Source: CAISCU01 sp943361925
Lineage (GTDB): Bacteria; Bacteroidota; Bacteroidia; UKL13-3
Length of the DNA: 64,000 nucleotides
Direction of reading: 5' to 3'
Assembly (NCBI GenBank): GCA_943361925.1
Contig: CALRIT020000015.1
Location: 52,378 to 116,377, forward strand
The translations under genes were made by a program, and so were the position numbers. This document shows positions 7,895-17,892 of this stretch, one piece after another (within the stretch, counting starts at the first letter, position 1; each line of letters starts with the position of its first letter). Under the pieces are notes generated by a model that saw only the letters and a list, made by a program, of their open reading frames with translations, was not told where the DNA came from and did not search any database.

Positions 7895-8731
7895 ATGAAA
7901 CAATTTAAAACCCTTATTTACTTCCTTGTAATTAGTTCTGTTATATCTTGTGATGAAAGTCCCAAAATTGGTGTTTATGAAAACACCGGTTCAGTTCAAA
8001 CTTCAACCCAAGAAAAGAAAGAAGAAAGCACATATTCTGAATGGAATGGCATTTGGTCTAAAGGAAAAAACCATGAAATTGTTACTTTGAATATTTCCAA
8101 TTGTGATGATAATGGATTTGAATTTTCTCTGAATGGTTCATACGGAGGAAACCTTGGCGAATTAAGCGGTAAAGCGATGATTACCGAAAACGGAAAAGGT
8201 TTTTTTTCAAATGCAGATAATGGTCTTTGTGAATTATATTTTGTTAGAAACAAAAAAGGTATTTTAATCAAATCCCCATCTCAGGAATGTGGAGCAGGAA
8301 TGGGAGTAAGGTATGATGGACAGTATAAAATCAGTTCAAAAAAAGATGATACTGAAGCTGAACTAAGTTTTACAGGTCTTGGTTTGGCAAAGAATGAAGG
8401 ACAAGCTAAATTGATTGAAAATTTGGTTGGTGCAGATAAAGACTTATTTTTGAACTCAAGTCACCAAACAAGAAATCTTCCAAATGATGCAGAAACAGGT
8501 GCCAAGGTAAAAAGTTCTGGTGTTGCAGGACTTTATGGCGAAATGGAAAACATCATTCTTCTCAAGGGTAATCAAATTTGGGCTGCAGTAATCGATGCAG
8601 AAAATGGCGAAATCCACTATTATACCAATGTGGATGAATGGAAACAAAAAATGCCCCCTTCCATAAAAACATGGGCAGAATCGATTTCCGGAAAAACAAT
8701 TATCTATTCAAGTACCGATGGCAAGAATTAA
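7895..8731 (+). CDS. lipoprotein of unknown function
   Basis: 278 aa. The signal peptide ends in a lipobox (VISC, Cys19). A region around residues 50-150 (WNGIWSKG, then NISNCDDNGFEFSLNG) resembles a small calycin-like beta domain with paired cysteines; this is a visual impression only. The C-terminal part (about 210-278) is a second domain with GEMENIILLKGNQIWAAVID. I do not recognise a named family. It overlaps the next gene by 14 bp and heads the operon with the thioesterase, rnr, yheT and polyprenyl synthase. A GGAG lies 14 bp before the ATG. Confidence 0.7.
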   Translation: MKQFKTLIYFLVISSVISCDESPKIGVYENTGSVQTSTQEKKEESTYSEWNGIWSKGKNHEIVTLNISNCDDNGFEFSLNGSYGGNLGELSGKAMITENGKGFFSNADNGLCELYFVRNKKGILIKSPSQECGAGMGVRYDGQYKISSKKDDTEAELSFTGLGLAKNEGQAKLIENLVGADKDLFLNSSHQTRNLPNDAETGAKVKSSGVAGLYGEMENIILLKGNQIWAAVIDAENGEIHYYTNVDEWKQKMPPSIKTWAESISGKTIIYSSTDGKN

Positions 8732-9152
8732 ACTGGAGCTACCAAAAACACTCAGGTTTTCCACGACTATAAAAGTTAGAATTTCTGATATCAATTATGG
8801 AAATCACTTAAGTAATGATGCCTATTTAAGCATGATTCATGAAGCCAGAATGCAATTTTTTCAATCGTTTAACTATTCAGAAAAGAACCTTGGAGGCGTT
8901 GCTGTTATTATGGGTGATGTAGCAATTGTTTATAAAAAGGAATGTTATTATGGTGAAGAATTAAGAATAGAAGTTGATGCTGGGGATTTAGGTGCCAGAA
9001 GTTTTGACTTGTATTATAGATTTATTAAAGAAGACAATTCTATTGCCTGTGAAGCAAAAACAGGAATGGTTTGTTACGATTATACAGCAGCTAAAACAGT
9101 TGCAATTCCTGATGATGTCAGGAAATTATTTAGTGGAGAAAAACTCTCATGA
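8718..9152 (+). CDS. acyl-CoA thioesterase, hotdog fold (4HBT-like)
   Basis: 144 aa. The segment VRISDINYGNHLSNDAYLS followed by HEARMQFF is the active-site region of 4-hydroxybenzoyl-CoA thioesterase-like enzymes, with Asp in the usual catalytic place and the long helix after it. The second half (VYKKECYYGEELRIEVDA and FDLYYRF) is the typical hotdog beta sheet. It probably hydrolyses acyl-CoA thioesters in the cytoplasm; the chain specificity cannot be read. It overlaps the lipoprotein gene by 14 bp and rnr by 4 bp (ATGA). Confidence 0.86.
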   Translation: MARIKLELPKTLRFSTTIKVRISDINYGNHLSNDAYLSMIHEARMQFFQSFNYSEKNLGGVAVIMGDVAIVYKKECYYGEELRIEVDAGDLGARSFDLYYRFIKEDNSIACEAKTGMVCYDYTAAKTVAIPDDVRKLFSGEKLS

Positions 9153-11359
9153 AGAAAAAAAAGAACCCGGATTTGTTTAAAAACAAAATCCAAAAAATAT
9201 TTATAGAAGCAGGAAGAAAGGTCTTGAATTATAAACAAGTCGCTTCCCGTTTAGGAATTGAAAGCAGTGAAGGTAGAAATGAAATTATTGCTGCTATCAA
9301 ACAATTGGTGAAAGAACAGGTGCTGGAAGAAATTGATGCCGGTAGGTTTGTCATCACATTCATTCATAAGTTTATTGAAGGACGTTTAGATGTAACACAA
9401 AATGGTGCAGGATTTGTCATTCCTGATGATGGCTCAGATGATATTTATATTTCACCTGATTTTATGAATACCGCTTTAAATGGCGATAAAGTAAAAGTGT
9501 CATTATTGGCTCAAAGACCCGGTGCGAAAAAATCGGGCGAGGTGGTTGAAATCATTAAACGTGAAAAAGAACAGTTTGTTGGAATTTTACAAATGCATGC
9601 TTACTACGGATTTCTAGCTACAGATGACAAAAAAATGCATGTCGATATTTTCATTCCAAAAGAAAAATTCGGCGGTGCAAAAAACGGTGATAAAGCCATT
9701 GCCAGAATCACTGAATGGAACTCAGATACACAAAATCCGGTTGGTGAAATCATTGCTGTTTTAGGAAAACCAGGTGAACATGAAACCGAAATGAATGCAA
9801 TCGTTGCTGAGTTTGGTTTCGCTTCAAAATTTCCTGAAGAAGTAGAATTGGAAGCTGAGAAAATTTCAGACAAAATCAGCAAAGAGGAAATCAAATCAAG
9901 AAGAGATTTCAGAGATACACTAACGTTTACAATCGACCCTGAAGATGCAAAAGATTTTGATGATGCGATTTCATTTAAAGAAGTGCAATCTGGTTTATAT
10001 GAAATTGGTGTTCATATTGCTGATGTATCGCATTATGTAACCAAAGGTTCTAAGCTCAACGAGGAAGCCATTAGAAGAGGAACTTCAGTTTATCTGGTTG
10101 ATAGAACCATTCCGATGTTACCTGAGAAATTGTCGAACGGACTTTGTTCACTGAGACCCAATGAAGATAAACTGACATTTAGCGTTGTGGTTTTAATGAA
10201 TGATAAAGCTGAAGTCATTGAAACCTGGTATGGCAAAACTATTATTCATTCACGCAGAAGATTTACTTATGAAGAAGCCCAAACCCGACTTGAAACAGGT
10301 GAAGGTGATTTGGCTAAAGAATTAAATATCATCAATACTTTAGCTAAAATCCTTAAAGAACAAAGGTTCTCCAAAGGAGCAATCAGCTTTGAAACACAGG
10401 AAGTGAAATTCAGACTGGATGCCAATTTTAAACCGGTTGATGTTTATTTAAAAGTAAGAAAAGATGCACATAAACTCATTGAAGAGTTCATGTTGCTTGC
10501 CAATAGAAAGGTAGCTGAATATGCTAGCAAACTCAAGCAGGGTGATGAAAAGAAAACCTATGTTTACCGTGTGCATGAAGAACCTAACGAAGATAAACTA
10601 ACTCAGTTTAATATTTTTGCTTCGCGATTTGGTTATAAAATCATGACCAGTGGAATCAAAGCAATTGCCAGATCATTCAATAAATTATTAGAAGAAGTTG
10701 AAGGCAAACCTGAACAAAATTTGGTTCAGAGTCAGGCAATTCGCACCATGAGTAAAGCCTATTATACAACTCATAAAACTTTACATTACGGATTGGCTTT
10801 TGATCATTATACACATTTTACTTCTCCTATTAGAAGGTATCCCGATTTGATTGCACATCGTTTGTTGTTTGAATATTTAAACAAAGGAAAATCTGCCTCT
10901 GAAAAAGAGATTGAAGACCTTTGTAAACAATCATCTGCTATGGAAGTAAAAGCAGCAGATGCTGAAAGAGCAAGTGTCAGGTATAAACAGGTTGAATATA
11001 TCAGTGATTTTATTGGTGAAGAATTTGATGGAATTATTTCAGGTGTTACTGACTGGGGTGTTTATGTTGAAATTTCACAATTCAAAGCAGAAGGATTAAT
11101 CAGGATTCAAAATCTTGGTGATGATTATTTCGAATACGATGAAACCAATAAATGTATCATTGGAAGAAGTACAAGAAAAAAACTTACGCTTGGCGATCCT
11201 TTACGTGTTTTAGTAGTTGCTGCCGACATTTTCAAACGTCAGATTGATTTGGCTTGGGTTGATGGAAATTTACGTAAATCATTCAAAGCTACTTTTGAAA
11301 AACCGGGAAGAAAAAAAGATAAAAAAGGAAAACCTCAAGGTGGAAAAAGGAAAAGATAA
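9149..11359 (+). CDS. rnr: ribonuclease R
   Basis: 736 aa, usual family length. In order: an N-terminal winged-helix-like region, two cold-shock/OB domains (about 75-210), the RNB catalytic domain with FTIDPEDAKDFDDAISF (residues 260-276; Asp263, 269, 271 and 272 are the metal ligands expected), an S1 domain near 630-715 (FDGIISGVTDWGVYVEI) and a Lys/Arg-rich tail. It degrades structured RNA 3' to 5', in rRNA and mRNA turnover and trans-translation. Its start overlaps the thioesterase stop, and its stop overlaps the yheT start (TAATG). Confidence 0.97.
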   Translation: MKKKKNPDLFKNKIQKIFIEAGRKVLNYKQVASRLGIESSEGRNEIIAAIKQLVKEQVLEEIDAGRFVITFIHKFIEGRLDVTQNGAGFVIPDDGSDDIYISPDFMNTALNGDKVKVSLLAQRPGAKKSGEVVEIIKREKEQFVGILQMHAYYGFLATDDKKMHVDIFIPKEKFGGAKNGDKAIARITEWNSDTQNPVGEIIAVLGKPGEHETEMNAIVAEFGFASKFPEEVELEAEKISDKISKEEIKSRRDFRDTLTFTIDPEDAKDFDDAISFKEVQSGLYEIGVHIADVSHYVTKGSKLNEEAIRRGTSVYLVDRTIPMLPEKLSNGLCSLRPNEDKLTFSVVVLMNDKAEVIETWYGKTIIHSRRRFTYEEAQTRLETGEGDLAKELNIINTLAKILKEQRFSKGAISFETQEVKFRLDANFKPVDVYLKVRKDAHKLIEEFMLLANRKVAEYASKLKQGDEKKTYVYRVHEEPNEDKLTQFNIFASRFGYKIMTSGIKAIARSFNKLLEEVEGKPEQNLVQSQAIRTMSKAYYTTHKTLHYGLAFDHYTHFTSPIRRYPDLIAHRLLFEYLNKGKSASEKEIEDLCKQSSAMEVKAADAERASVRYKQVEYISDFIGEEFDGIISGVTDWGVYVEISQFKAEGLIRIQNLGDDYFEYDETNKCIIGRSTRKKLTLGDPLRVLVVAADIFKRQIDLAWVDGNLRKSFKATFEKPGRKKDKKGKPQGGKRKR

Positions 11360-12330
11360 TGCCATTTATTCAAAGTGATTTTAATGGAAATTCATTTTCA
11401 AAAAACGGACATTTTGAAACGATTTATCCTGCCCTTTTCCGAAACATTCATGTTCCTTATCAAAGGGAAAGAATCATTTTAAAAGATGGAGATTTCATTG
11501 ATTTAGATTTCCTAAAAAATGAAAATTCACCTGTATTGGTTTTGTTTCATGGTTTGGAAGGAAGCTCCGATTCGCAGTATATCAAAGGATTTTCGAAATC
11601 ATTTTTCGATATTGGATTTACAACTGTTGCAGTTAATTTTAGGTCGTGCAGCGGAAGTTTAAACAACAAACTCCGCTCCTACCACAGCGGTGCAACTGAT
11701 GATATTCATGAAGTTTTGGATTTCATTTCAAAACGATTTTCTCAATCAGAAATATTTGCTTTGGGATTTAGTTTGGGAGGAAACGCTTTGTTAAAATACA
11801 CCTGCGATTTGGAACATCCATTGCCTAACAACTTAAAAAAAGTAGCAGCCGTTTCAGTTCCTATCGATTTGGCGGCTTCATCAAAAGCACTAGAAACCTT
11901 TTCAAACAAAGTTTATATGCAAAGATTTTTAAAAAGTCTGAACAATAAAATGAGAGAAAAGGAGAAACAATTTCCGGGAACAATCAGCACCAAAGGCATT
12001 GAAAAAATAAAAACTTTCCATGAATGGGATTCAGAATTTACTGCTCCCATTCATGGTTTTAAAGACTCAAAAGATTATTATGAAAAATGCAACGCCCAAC
12101 AATTTTTGCATCAGGCACCCATTCCGGTTTTGTTATTAAATGCAGCCAACGACCCTTTTTTAGCAAAATCCTGCTTTCCTAAAACAATATCGGAACAATC
12201 TGACTTATTCCATTTTATGTTATCTGATTTTGGTGGACATGTTGGATTTGCCTATTCAAAAGCAAATGGAAAATATGACCATGAAAGAAGAATTCATGAA
12301 TTTTTCGGAACAGAATCAGGAATCAATTAA
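11359..12330 (+). CDS. YheT-family alpha/beta hydrolase
   Basis: 323 aa. The motifs VLFHGLEGSSDSQYIKGF, AVNFRSCSGSLN and RSYHSGATDDI are typical of the YheT/ABHD1-3 family. The nucleophile is Ser138 in GFSLGG; the Asp is in NAANDPFL and the His in GGHVGF, so the triad is complete. Bacterial members are esterases of uncertain substrate. It begins in the rnr stop (TAATG) and is followed after 21 bp by the polyprenyl synthase gene. Confidence 0.9.
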   Translation: MPFIQSDFNGNSFSKNGHFETIYPALFRNIHVPYQRERIILKDGDFIDLDFLKNENSPVLVLFHGLEGSSDSQYIKGFSKSFFDIGFTTVAVNFRSCSGSLNNKLRSYHSGATDDIHEVLDFISKRFSQSEIFALGFSLGGNALLKYTCDLEHPLPNNLKKVAAVSVPIDLAASSKALETFSNKVYMQRFLKSLNNKMREKEKQFPGTISTKGIEKIKTFHEWDSEFTAPIHGFKDSKDYYEKCNAQQFLHQAPIPVLLLNAANDPFLAKSCFPKTISEQSDLFHFMLSDFGGHVGFAYSKANGKYDHERRIHEFFGTESGIN

Positions 12331-12351
12331 GTTTACAAAAAATTACAGACA

Positions 12352-13320
12352 GTGAAAAGTTATTCGGAACTCCTTCAAATCATCAATAAAAAAATTAGTG
12401 AGACAAGTTATGGTTCATATCCTAATGAGTTATATGAACCTATCAGTTATATGATGTCGCTTGGTGGCAAACGTCTTAGACCGGTTTTGACATTAATGGC
12501 TTGTGATATGTTTGGCAGTAATATTGAAAAAGCTTTAAATGCTGCTTTGGCAGTAGAAGTGTTTCATAATTTCACATTGGTACATGATGATATTATGGAC
12601 AATGCGCCATTAAGAAGAGGCAAGGAAACTGTTTACAAAAAATGGAACATGCCGGTTGCCATTCTTGCAGGTGATTTAATGATGATTAAAGCCACCGATT
12701 TTCTTTGTGAAACAGAAAGTTCTGATTTAAAAAGTCTGATTCTTCTATTCAACAAAACAGCTAGAGAAGTTTGTGAAGGTCAACAAATCGACATGAACTT
12801 CGAGGTAAATGAAAATGTGAGTCATGAAGAATACATTCAGATGATTAGCCTCAAAACGGCAGTTTTGCTTGGAGCATCTCTTCAAATAGGCGCTTTAATT
12901 GGAGGTGCATCTTCTGAAGCTTCACAACATTTATATGATTTTGGAAAAAATATCGGAATCGCATTTCAGATTCAGGATGATATTTTAGATAGTTTTGGTG
13001 ATGGTACTCAAACCGGCAAACAAGTTGGAGGAGATATTAGCTCGAACAAAAAAACATTATTGTTGATTGAATTACTTGAATCAGCTCATAAAGACGATAA
13101 AAAGTATCTGCTTGAATTGTTCAAAGAACAAGATCAAAATACCAAAATAACAGAAGTATTAAAGCTTTACGACAAATACCAAATCAGAGATTTTGCAGAA
13201 TCGAAAAAGCAAACTTACTTGGATATTGCCATGAAACATTTACATGCAATTGGTTTGGAAAAGGAGAAAACTGAAATCCTTGAAAAAACTGCTTTGGATT
13301 TAATGGAGAGAATGTCTTAA
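12352..13320 (+). CDS. polyprenyl diphosphate synthase (trans-type)
   Basis: 322 aa with a GTG start; the first in-frame ATGs fall inside the conserved GGKRLRP motif, so GTG is needed. Key motifs: GGKRLRPVL, first Asp-rich motif DDIMD (79-83) with LRRG after it, and second motif DDILD (209-213). The first motif lacks the two-residue insert of bacterial farnesyl synthases, and Phe74 is five residues ahead of it, which by family rules would fit a geranylgeranyl-length product. It condenses isopentenyl diphosphate with allylic diphosphates for quinone or carotenoid precursors. The exact chain length is inference. Confidence 0.92.
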   Translation: MKSYSELLQIINKKISETSYGSYPNELYEPISYMMSLGGKRLRPVLTLMACDMFGSNIEKALNAALAVEVFHNFTLVHDDIMDNAPLRRGKETVYKKWNMPVAILAGDLMMIKATDFLCETESSDLKSLILLFNKTAREVCEGQQIDMNFEVNENVSHEEYIQMISLKTAVLLGASLQIGALIGGASSEASQHLYDFGKNIGIAFQIQDDILDSFGDGTQTGKQVGGDISSNKKTLLLIELLESAHKDDKKYLLELFKEQDQNTKITEVLKLYDKYQIRDFAESKKQTYLDIAMKHLHAIGLEKEKTEILEKTALDLMERMS

Positions 13321-13325
13321 TCCTT

Positions 13326-14696
13326 TTATACCTGAATGTTTTTCCACTTGCCTCTATAAAAGAAGTAAGTAGAAATAACGGCCATAAAAGTTTCAGCAAT
13401 TGGTATTGCCCAGAAAACACCATTGGGACCAAATTCTAATGGCTTAGCAAGGTAATAAGCAAGTGGAATTTGAATGAACCAGAATCCCAGGATAAAAATC
13501 CATGTTGGTGTTTTGGTATCACCAGCTCCATTTAAAGCTTGTGTCATCACCATTCCAACACCATAAAACAAATAGCCATAAGCTATGATTTGTAATGCTC
13601 TTGAACCTATTTCAATTAACTTAGGATCGATGGTATAAAATCCAATGATTTGTTTGGAGAAGAATACAAACAACAACATCACAATTGCCATAAAAGTACC
13701 ATTGTAAATCGCACTTAATCTTACACTTGCTACAACTCTATCTGGTTTACCTGCACCTAAATTTTGACCTACCAAAGTAGCTGCTGCATTGCTCAATCCC
13801 CATGCCGGTAAAATGAAAAACACTACATTTCTAATAGCAATCTGATAAGCAGCAGAAGCTTCAGTTCCACCGGTTTCTGCAACCAATTTCGAAAGTACTA
13901 TCCAACTTCCACTAGAGATAAAAAATTGAAATGTAGCAGGCCAAGCAACTTGTATCAATGATTTAATAAGATCGAATTGGACATTAAAGTTAATCCATGA
14001 TATTTTGATTAATCCTTTTTGGTTAATCAATTGATAAATCTGATAAACTACTCCACCTGTTCGTCCTATTAATGTAGCCAATGCTGCACCAAGAATTCCG
14101 TATTGGTAAATCAAAATCGGACATAAAACTATATTCAGTAAACTGGCAATCCACAAACTTTTCATGGCAATAGCAGCATTACCTGCACCTCTGAAAATTC
14201 CATTAATCATGAATAAAAGGATGATAGACAAACTTCCACCCATTAGCACTTTGGTAAAGATAACACCCTCATTGACCAAAGTTTGAGAAGCACCCATGAA
14301 AAACAGTAAATCCTCAGCGAAATAGATACCAAGCACACCACAAACAATTCCCAAACCAATTGATAAAGTGATTGCCTGCGCAGCTGAATCTGCAGCTTTA
14401 TCCAGATTCTTTTCTCCTACCCTTCTGGCAATAATAGCTGTTGCAGCAGTGCTGATCCCCATAGCAACGGAATACACAATTGAAATGAGTGATTCAGTTA
14501 AACCAACAGTAGCAATGGCGTTGGAACCTAATTTTCCAACGAAATACATGTCAACAATGGCAAAAACACTTTCCAGACTCAATTCCAAAATCATTGGAAT
14601 GGCCAATAAAAATACAGCTGAACGAATGGGAATATTTGTATAATCTACATCTTCCCCATTTAATGATTGTCTGATGATTCTAAAAACTCTTTTCAT
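13326..14696 (-). CDS. MATE family efflux transporter
   Basis: 456 aa from the ATG at 14696; the longer frame upstream adds 22 residues that look non-coding. About 12 membrane segments in two homologous halves. The first half has SAVFLLAIPMILELSLESVF then VDMYFVGKLGSNAIA, and GISTAATAIIARRVGE is the characteristic MATE segment; the second half repeats the pattern (AAATLVGQNLGAGKPDRV). It should export drugs or metabolites with Na+ or H+ at the inner membrane; the substrate is unknown. It converges on the polyprenyl synthase with 5 bp between stops. Confidence 0.93.
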   Translation of the reverse strand: MKRVFRIIRQSLNGEDVDYTNIPIRSAVFLLAIPMILELSLESVFAIVDMYFVGKLGSNAIATVGLTESLISIVYSVAMGISTAATAIIARRVGEKNLDKAADSAAQAITLSIGLGIVCGVLGIYFAEDLLFFMGASQTLVNEGVIFTKVLMGGSLSIILLFMINGIFRGAGNAAIAMKSLWIASLLNIVLCPILIYQYGILGAALATLIGRTGGVVYQIYQLINQKGLIKISWINFNVQFDLIKSLIQVAWPATFQFFISSGSWIVLSKLVAETGGTEASAAYQIAIRNVVFFILPAWGLSNAAATLVGQNLGAGKPDRVVASVRLSAIYNGTFMAIVMLLFVFFSKQIIGFYTIDPKLIEIGSRALQIIAYGYLFYGVGMVMTQALNGAGDTKTPTWIFILGFWFIQIPLAYYLAKPLEFGPNGVFWAIPIAETFMAVISTYFFYRGKWKNIQV

Positions 14697-14821
14697 TTGA
14701 TTCGGGGAAAATAGTTGAATCAGCGGCAAGTCCAAAATTTGGATTCTTAATAAATGCGCCACTTATGTAAATAAGATATCAATACACAAACTTTTCTTAT
14801 TTTCACATCAAATCTATTTTT

Positions 14822-17236
14822 ATGAAAATCAGAAATATTGTTTTCTTATTGCTTTCATCATTGGGAATAAATCTTTTTGCTCAGGAAAATCTCAATTATC
14901 AAAAGCCTTCAGCAGAAATACTGGCACTTGCAGATTACCAAAGAGCTCCTTCTGTTTCCATGAATTCTAAAAAAGAATACCTGATTTTCTCTTATAGAAA
15001 TACTTATAAAACACTCGATGATTTAAACCAAGAAGAAATGCGATTGGGTGGATTACGCATCAATCCAATTACAAATATTTCAAGTAGCATTACTTATGTC
15101 AATAACTTGAAAATGCGTAAAATCAACGAGAAGGAAATTCGCGATATCAAAGGCCTTCCTCAGGATGCTAAAATCGCTTACATGAGTTTTAGTCCTGATG
15201 AAAAATACATGGCTTTTACCAATACCGTTTCTACTGGAGTTGAATTATGGCTCCTTCATCTCGAATCAGGCTCTGCCAAAAGAATTTGTGAGGCCAACTT
15301 AAATGCTAATTTGGGTTCGCCTTTTACATGGACAGCAGATTCAAAATCATTGTTGTGTAAGAATTTACCTACAAATAAACCAGCTCTTATCGACCCTAAA
15401 AAAGATTTACCTAAAGGACCAACAGTTTCTAATAGCGATGGAAGTAAATCGCAAAACAGAACATTTCAGGATTTATTAAAGAATAAAACCGATGAAATTA
15501 ATTTTGAAAACATGGTTACTTCAGAACTTAATTTAATTAGTCTTGATGGAACCAAAACTGCCTTCAAAAAAGCGGATATGTATATAGGTGAATCTTACTC
15601 TCCAGATGGCAATTATTTAATGGTTACCAAATTGGAAAAGCCATTTTCTTATATCGTTCCATTAAGCCGTTTCCCTCAAAAATCTTATGTTTTTGATTTA
15701 TCAGGAAAGGAAATCAAATTGGTGAATGATGTTCCTCTAAATGAAATTATGCCTAAAGGTTTTTCATCTGTAAGAAAAGGAAAAAGGAATATGGGTTGGA
15801 GAAGTGATAAAGCAGCTGAACTCTATTTTGTAGAAGCTTTGGATGAGGGCGATCAGGCAAAAAAGGTAGATTTCAGAGACGAACTTTTTGTATGGACAGC
15901 ACCATTTTCTGAATCACCAAAAGGTATTTTCAAAACCAAACAAAGGTTTGCGGGAATTAGCTGGGGTAATGATAATTTAGCCATTGTAAGTGATATGTGG
16001 TACGATACAAGGAATACAATAACTTATGTGATGAATCCTTCTAATCCAAATCAAACTGCAAAAGAATTATACAATAGAAATTACCAGGATGTTTACTCAG
16101 ATCCGGGTTCATTTGAAACCAAAAAGAACCAATACGGACGTCAAACTCTCGCTATTGAAAACAATAAATTGTACTTAATTGGTGATGGATTTACAGCAAA
16201 AGGTCAATTCCCATTTATTGATGAATTGGACATCAACACCTTCAAAACTAATCGTATTTATACTTCTGATATCCCAAATAAAAAGGAAGATATTTTATCG
16301 ATTGAAGATTTCAAAAAAGGAATTGCAATGGTTCAAATACAATCGAAAACAGATTTTCCAAACTACTATTTCAGAACATATTCAAGTAAAGCAAAACCGA
16401 TTCAATTGACCTTCTTTACCAATCCTTTTGAAAGCATCAAGAATGTATCAAAAGAATTGATTCATTACAAAAGAAAAGATGGTGTTGAATTAACAGGAAC
16501 CTTATACTTACCTGCAAATTATGATAAAACCAAAAAAGAAAAATTACCTCTTTTAATCTGGGCTTATCCAACAGAATATAAAGACAAAAACTCCGCAGGA
16601 CAAAATACCCAAAATCCAAATGAATTTACCTTTCCAAATTATGGTTCATTTGTTTATTGGGTAAGCAAAGGATATGCAGTTTTGGATGATGCATCCTTTC
16701 CAATTATTGGTGAAGGAAAAATAGAACCCAATGATAATTTCATGGAACAACTCGTGTGGAATGCTGAAGCAGCAATTGAAGCTGTAAACAATATGGGTTA
16801 TATCAATCCTAAAAAAGTTGCAGTTGGTGGCCATTCATATGGAGCCTTCATGACAGCCAATTTACTGACACATTCCAATTTATTTGCATGTGGTATTGCC
16901 AGAAGTGGAGCTTATAACAGAACATTAACTCCATTTGGATTTCAAAGTGAACAAAGAAATTACTGGGATGTACCTGAAGTGTATAATACCATGTCGCCTT
17001 TTATGAATGCGCATAAAATGAAAACGCCTATGTTGCTGGTACATGGCGATGCTGATAACAATCCCGGAACATTCACATTACAAACAGAAAGGTATTTTCA
17101 GGCGCTAAAAGGATTGGGAGCTCCTGTAAGAATGGTATTGCTGCCAAAAGAATCACATGGTTATGCAGCGAAGGAAAACATCCTTCATTTATTGTGGGAA
17201 CAAGATCAGTTTTTAGAGAAGTATTTGAAGAAATAA
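14822..17236 (+). CDS. secreted prolyl-oligopeptidase family S9 peptidase
   Basis: 804 aa. Signal peptide at residues 1-20 (ends LFAQ). An N-terminal propeller-like region (30-540) precedes the alpha/beta-hydrolase catalytic domain. The nucleophile is Ser672 in GGHSYGAF; the Asp is in VHGDADNNPG and the His in KESHGY. The start of the mature protein (SAEILALADYQRAPSVSM) and the overall layout resemble the glutamyl-endopeptidase-like S9D group common in Bacteroidota. It probably trims oligopeptides in the periplasm. A terminator hairpin follows. Confidence 0.9.
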   Translation: MKIRNIVFLLLSSLGINLFAQENLNYQKPSAEILALADYQRAPSVSMNSKKEYLIFSYRNTYKTLDDLNQEEMRLGGLRINPITNISSSITYVNNLKMRKINEKEIRDIKGLPQDAKIAYMSFSPDEKYMAFTNTVSTGVELWLLHLESGSAKRICEANLNANLGSPFTWTADSKSLLCKNLPTNKPALIDPKKDLPKGPTVSNSDGSKSQNRTFQDLLKNKTDEINFENMVTSELNLISLDGTKTAFKKADMYIGESYSPDGNYLMVTKLEKPFSYIVPLSRFPQKSYVFDLSGKEIKLVNDVPLNEIMPKGFSSVRKGKRNMGWRSDKAAELYFVEALDEGDQAKKVDFRDELFVWTAPFSESPKGIFKTKQRFAGISWGNDNLAIVSDMWYDTRNTITYVMNPSNPNQTAKELYNRNYQDVYSDPGSFETKKNQYGRQTLAIENNKLYLIGDGFTAKGQFPFIDELDINTFKTNRIYTSDIPNKKEDILSIEDFKKGIAMVQIQSKTDFPNYYFRTYSSKAKPIQLTFFTNPFESIKNVSKELIHYKRKDGVELTGTLYLPANYDKTKKEKLPLLIWAYPTEYKDKNSAGQNTQNPNEFTFPNYGSFVYWVSKGYAVLDDASFPIIGEGKIEPNDNFMEQLVWNAEAAIEAVNNMGYINPKKVAVGGHSYGAFMTANLLTHSNLFACGIARSGAYNRTLTPFGFQSEQRNYWDVPEVYNTMSPFMNAHKMKTPMLLVHGDADNNPGTFTLQTERYFQALKGLGAPVRMVLLPKESHGYAAKENILHLLWEQDQFLEKYLKK

Positions 17237-17242
17237 ACACAT

Positions 17243-17285
17243 AACAAGGCAAGAATATTCAATGGAACTTTCTTGTCTTGTTTTT
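17243..17285 (+). terminator. terminator after the S9 peptidase
   Basis: The arms AACAAGGCAAGAA (17243-17255) and TTCTTGTCTTGTT (17270-17282) pair with one G-U, followed by a T run. It lies directly after the S9 peptidase stop and before the convergent 2H gene. Confidence 0.7.
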
Positions 17286-17799
17286 AATCCAAATCAAACA
17301 CATATTTCGATTCCCATAAATCGCCATTGTGTTTAAAAAGGGTGATTTTATCTGCTAAGAAACCACCATGAAGTTCTTTGGTTTTTATACGATTCCAGGC
17401 TTTTTGAACACAGCCTTTTTCTAAATCACGGTGTGCAATTTTGATATTGGAAAAAGGTTCAAATTGTGGTTCAGGTGAAATTTTCTCGAAAAAACCTTTC
17501 ATACAAGTTAATAAACCTTCGTTCTCCTCAATTTTGGCATAAATCAGTTCATTCTCTTTATCGCAAACAATCTCTACGATTTCTATCACTTGAGAATAAC
17601 AATTTTGTACTGCCGATTTTATTTGGTGAACCAATAAATACTCTTCTGAATCTCTCCAATGAAATTCTGGTAAAACTTCAATATGTGGAGGCAAGGCATT
17701 TTCCAATAACAGGAATTTATCCATCATAACGCGCATTTCATCCATAATCCCAATGCTGGGTTGAGGTGGACAAATGGCTAATAGATACCTGCTTTTCAT
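17284..17799 (-). CDS. 2'-5' RNA ligase-like (2H phosphoesterase) protein, degenerate active site
   Basis: 171 aa from the ATG at 17799 (the upstream TTG is less likely). The start RYLLAICPP and the spacing of the two repeats match the 2H phosphoesterase superfamily. Both catalytic HxT/S motifs look altered: the first is PPHIEVLPEF (His kept, Thr replaced by Glu), and the second, expected as an HxTIAxRD-type segment, reads NIKIAHRDL (His replaced by Asn and Thr by Lys if aligned without gaps). It may bind RNA or a cyclic nucleotide without cleaving it, or it has shifted the active residues. The alignment is by eye. Confidence 0.65.
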   Translation of the reverse strand: MKSRYLLAICPPQPSIGIMDEMRVMMDKFLLLENALPPHIEVLPEFHWRDSEEYLLVHQIKSAVQNCYSQVIEIVEIVCDKENELIYAKIEENEGLLTCMKGFFEKISPEPQFEPFSNIKIAHRDLEKGCVQKAWNRIKTKELHGGFLADKITLFKHNGDLWESKYVFDLD

Positions 17800-17892
17800 A
17801 CTTGATTTTGAGCCCACAAAATACAACTTGTAAGGCTTTCTAAATCAACACAAAGCTTAAAAATGGAGACTTTTGTTTGAATAGCAATTAGA

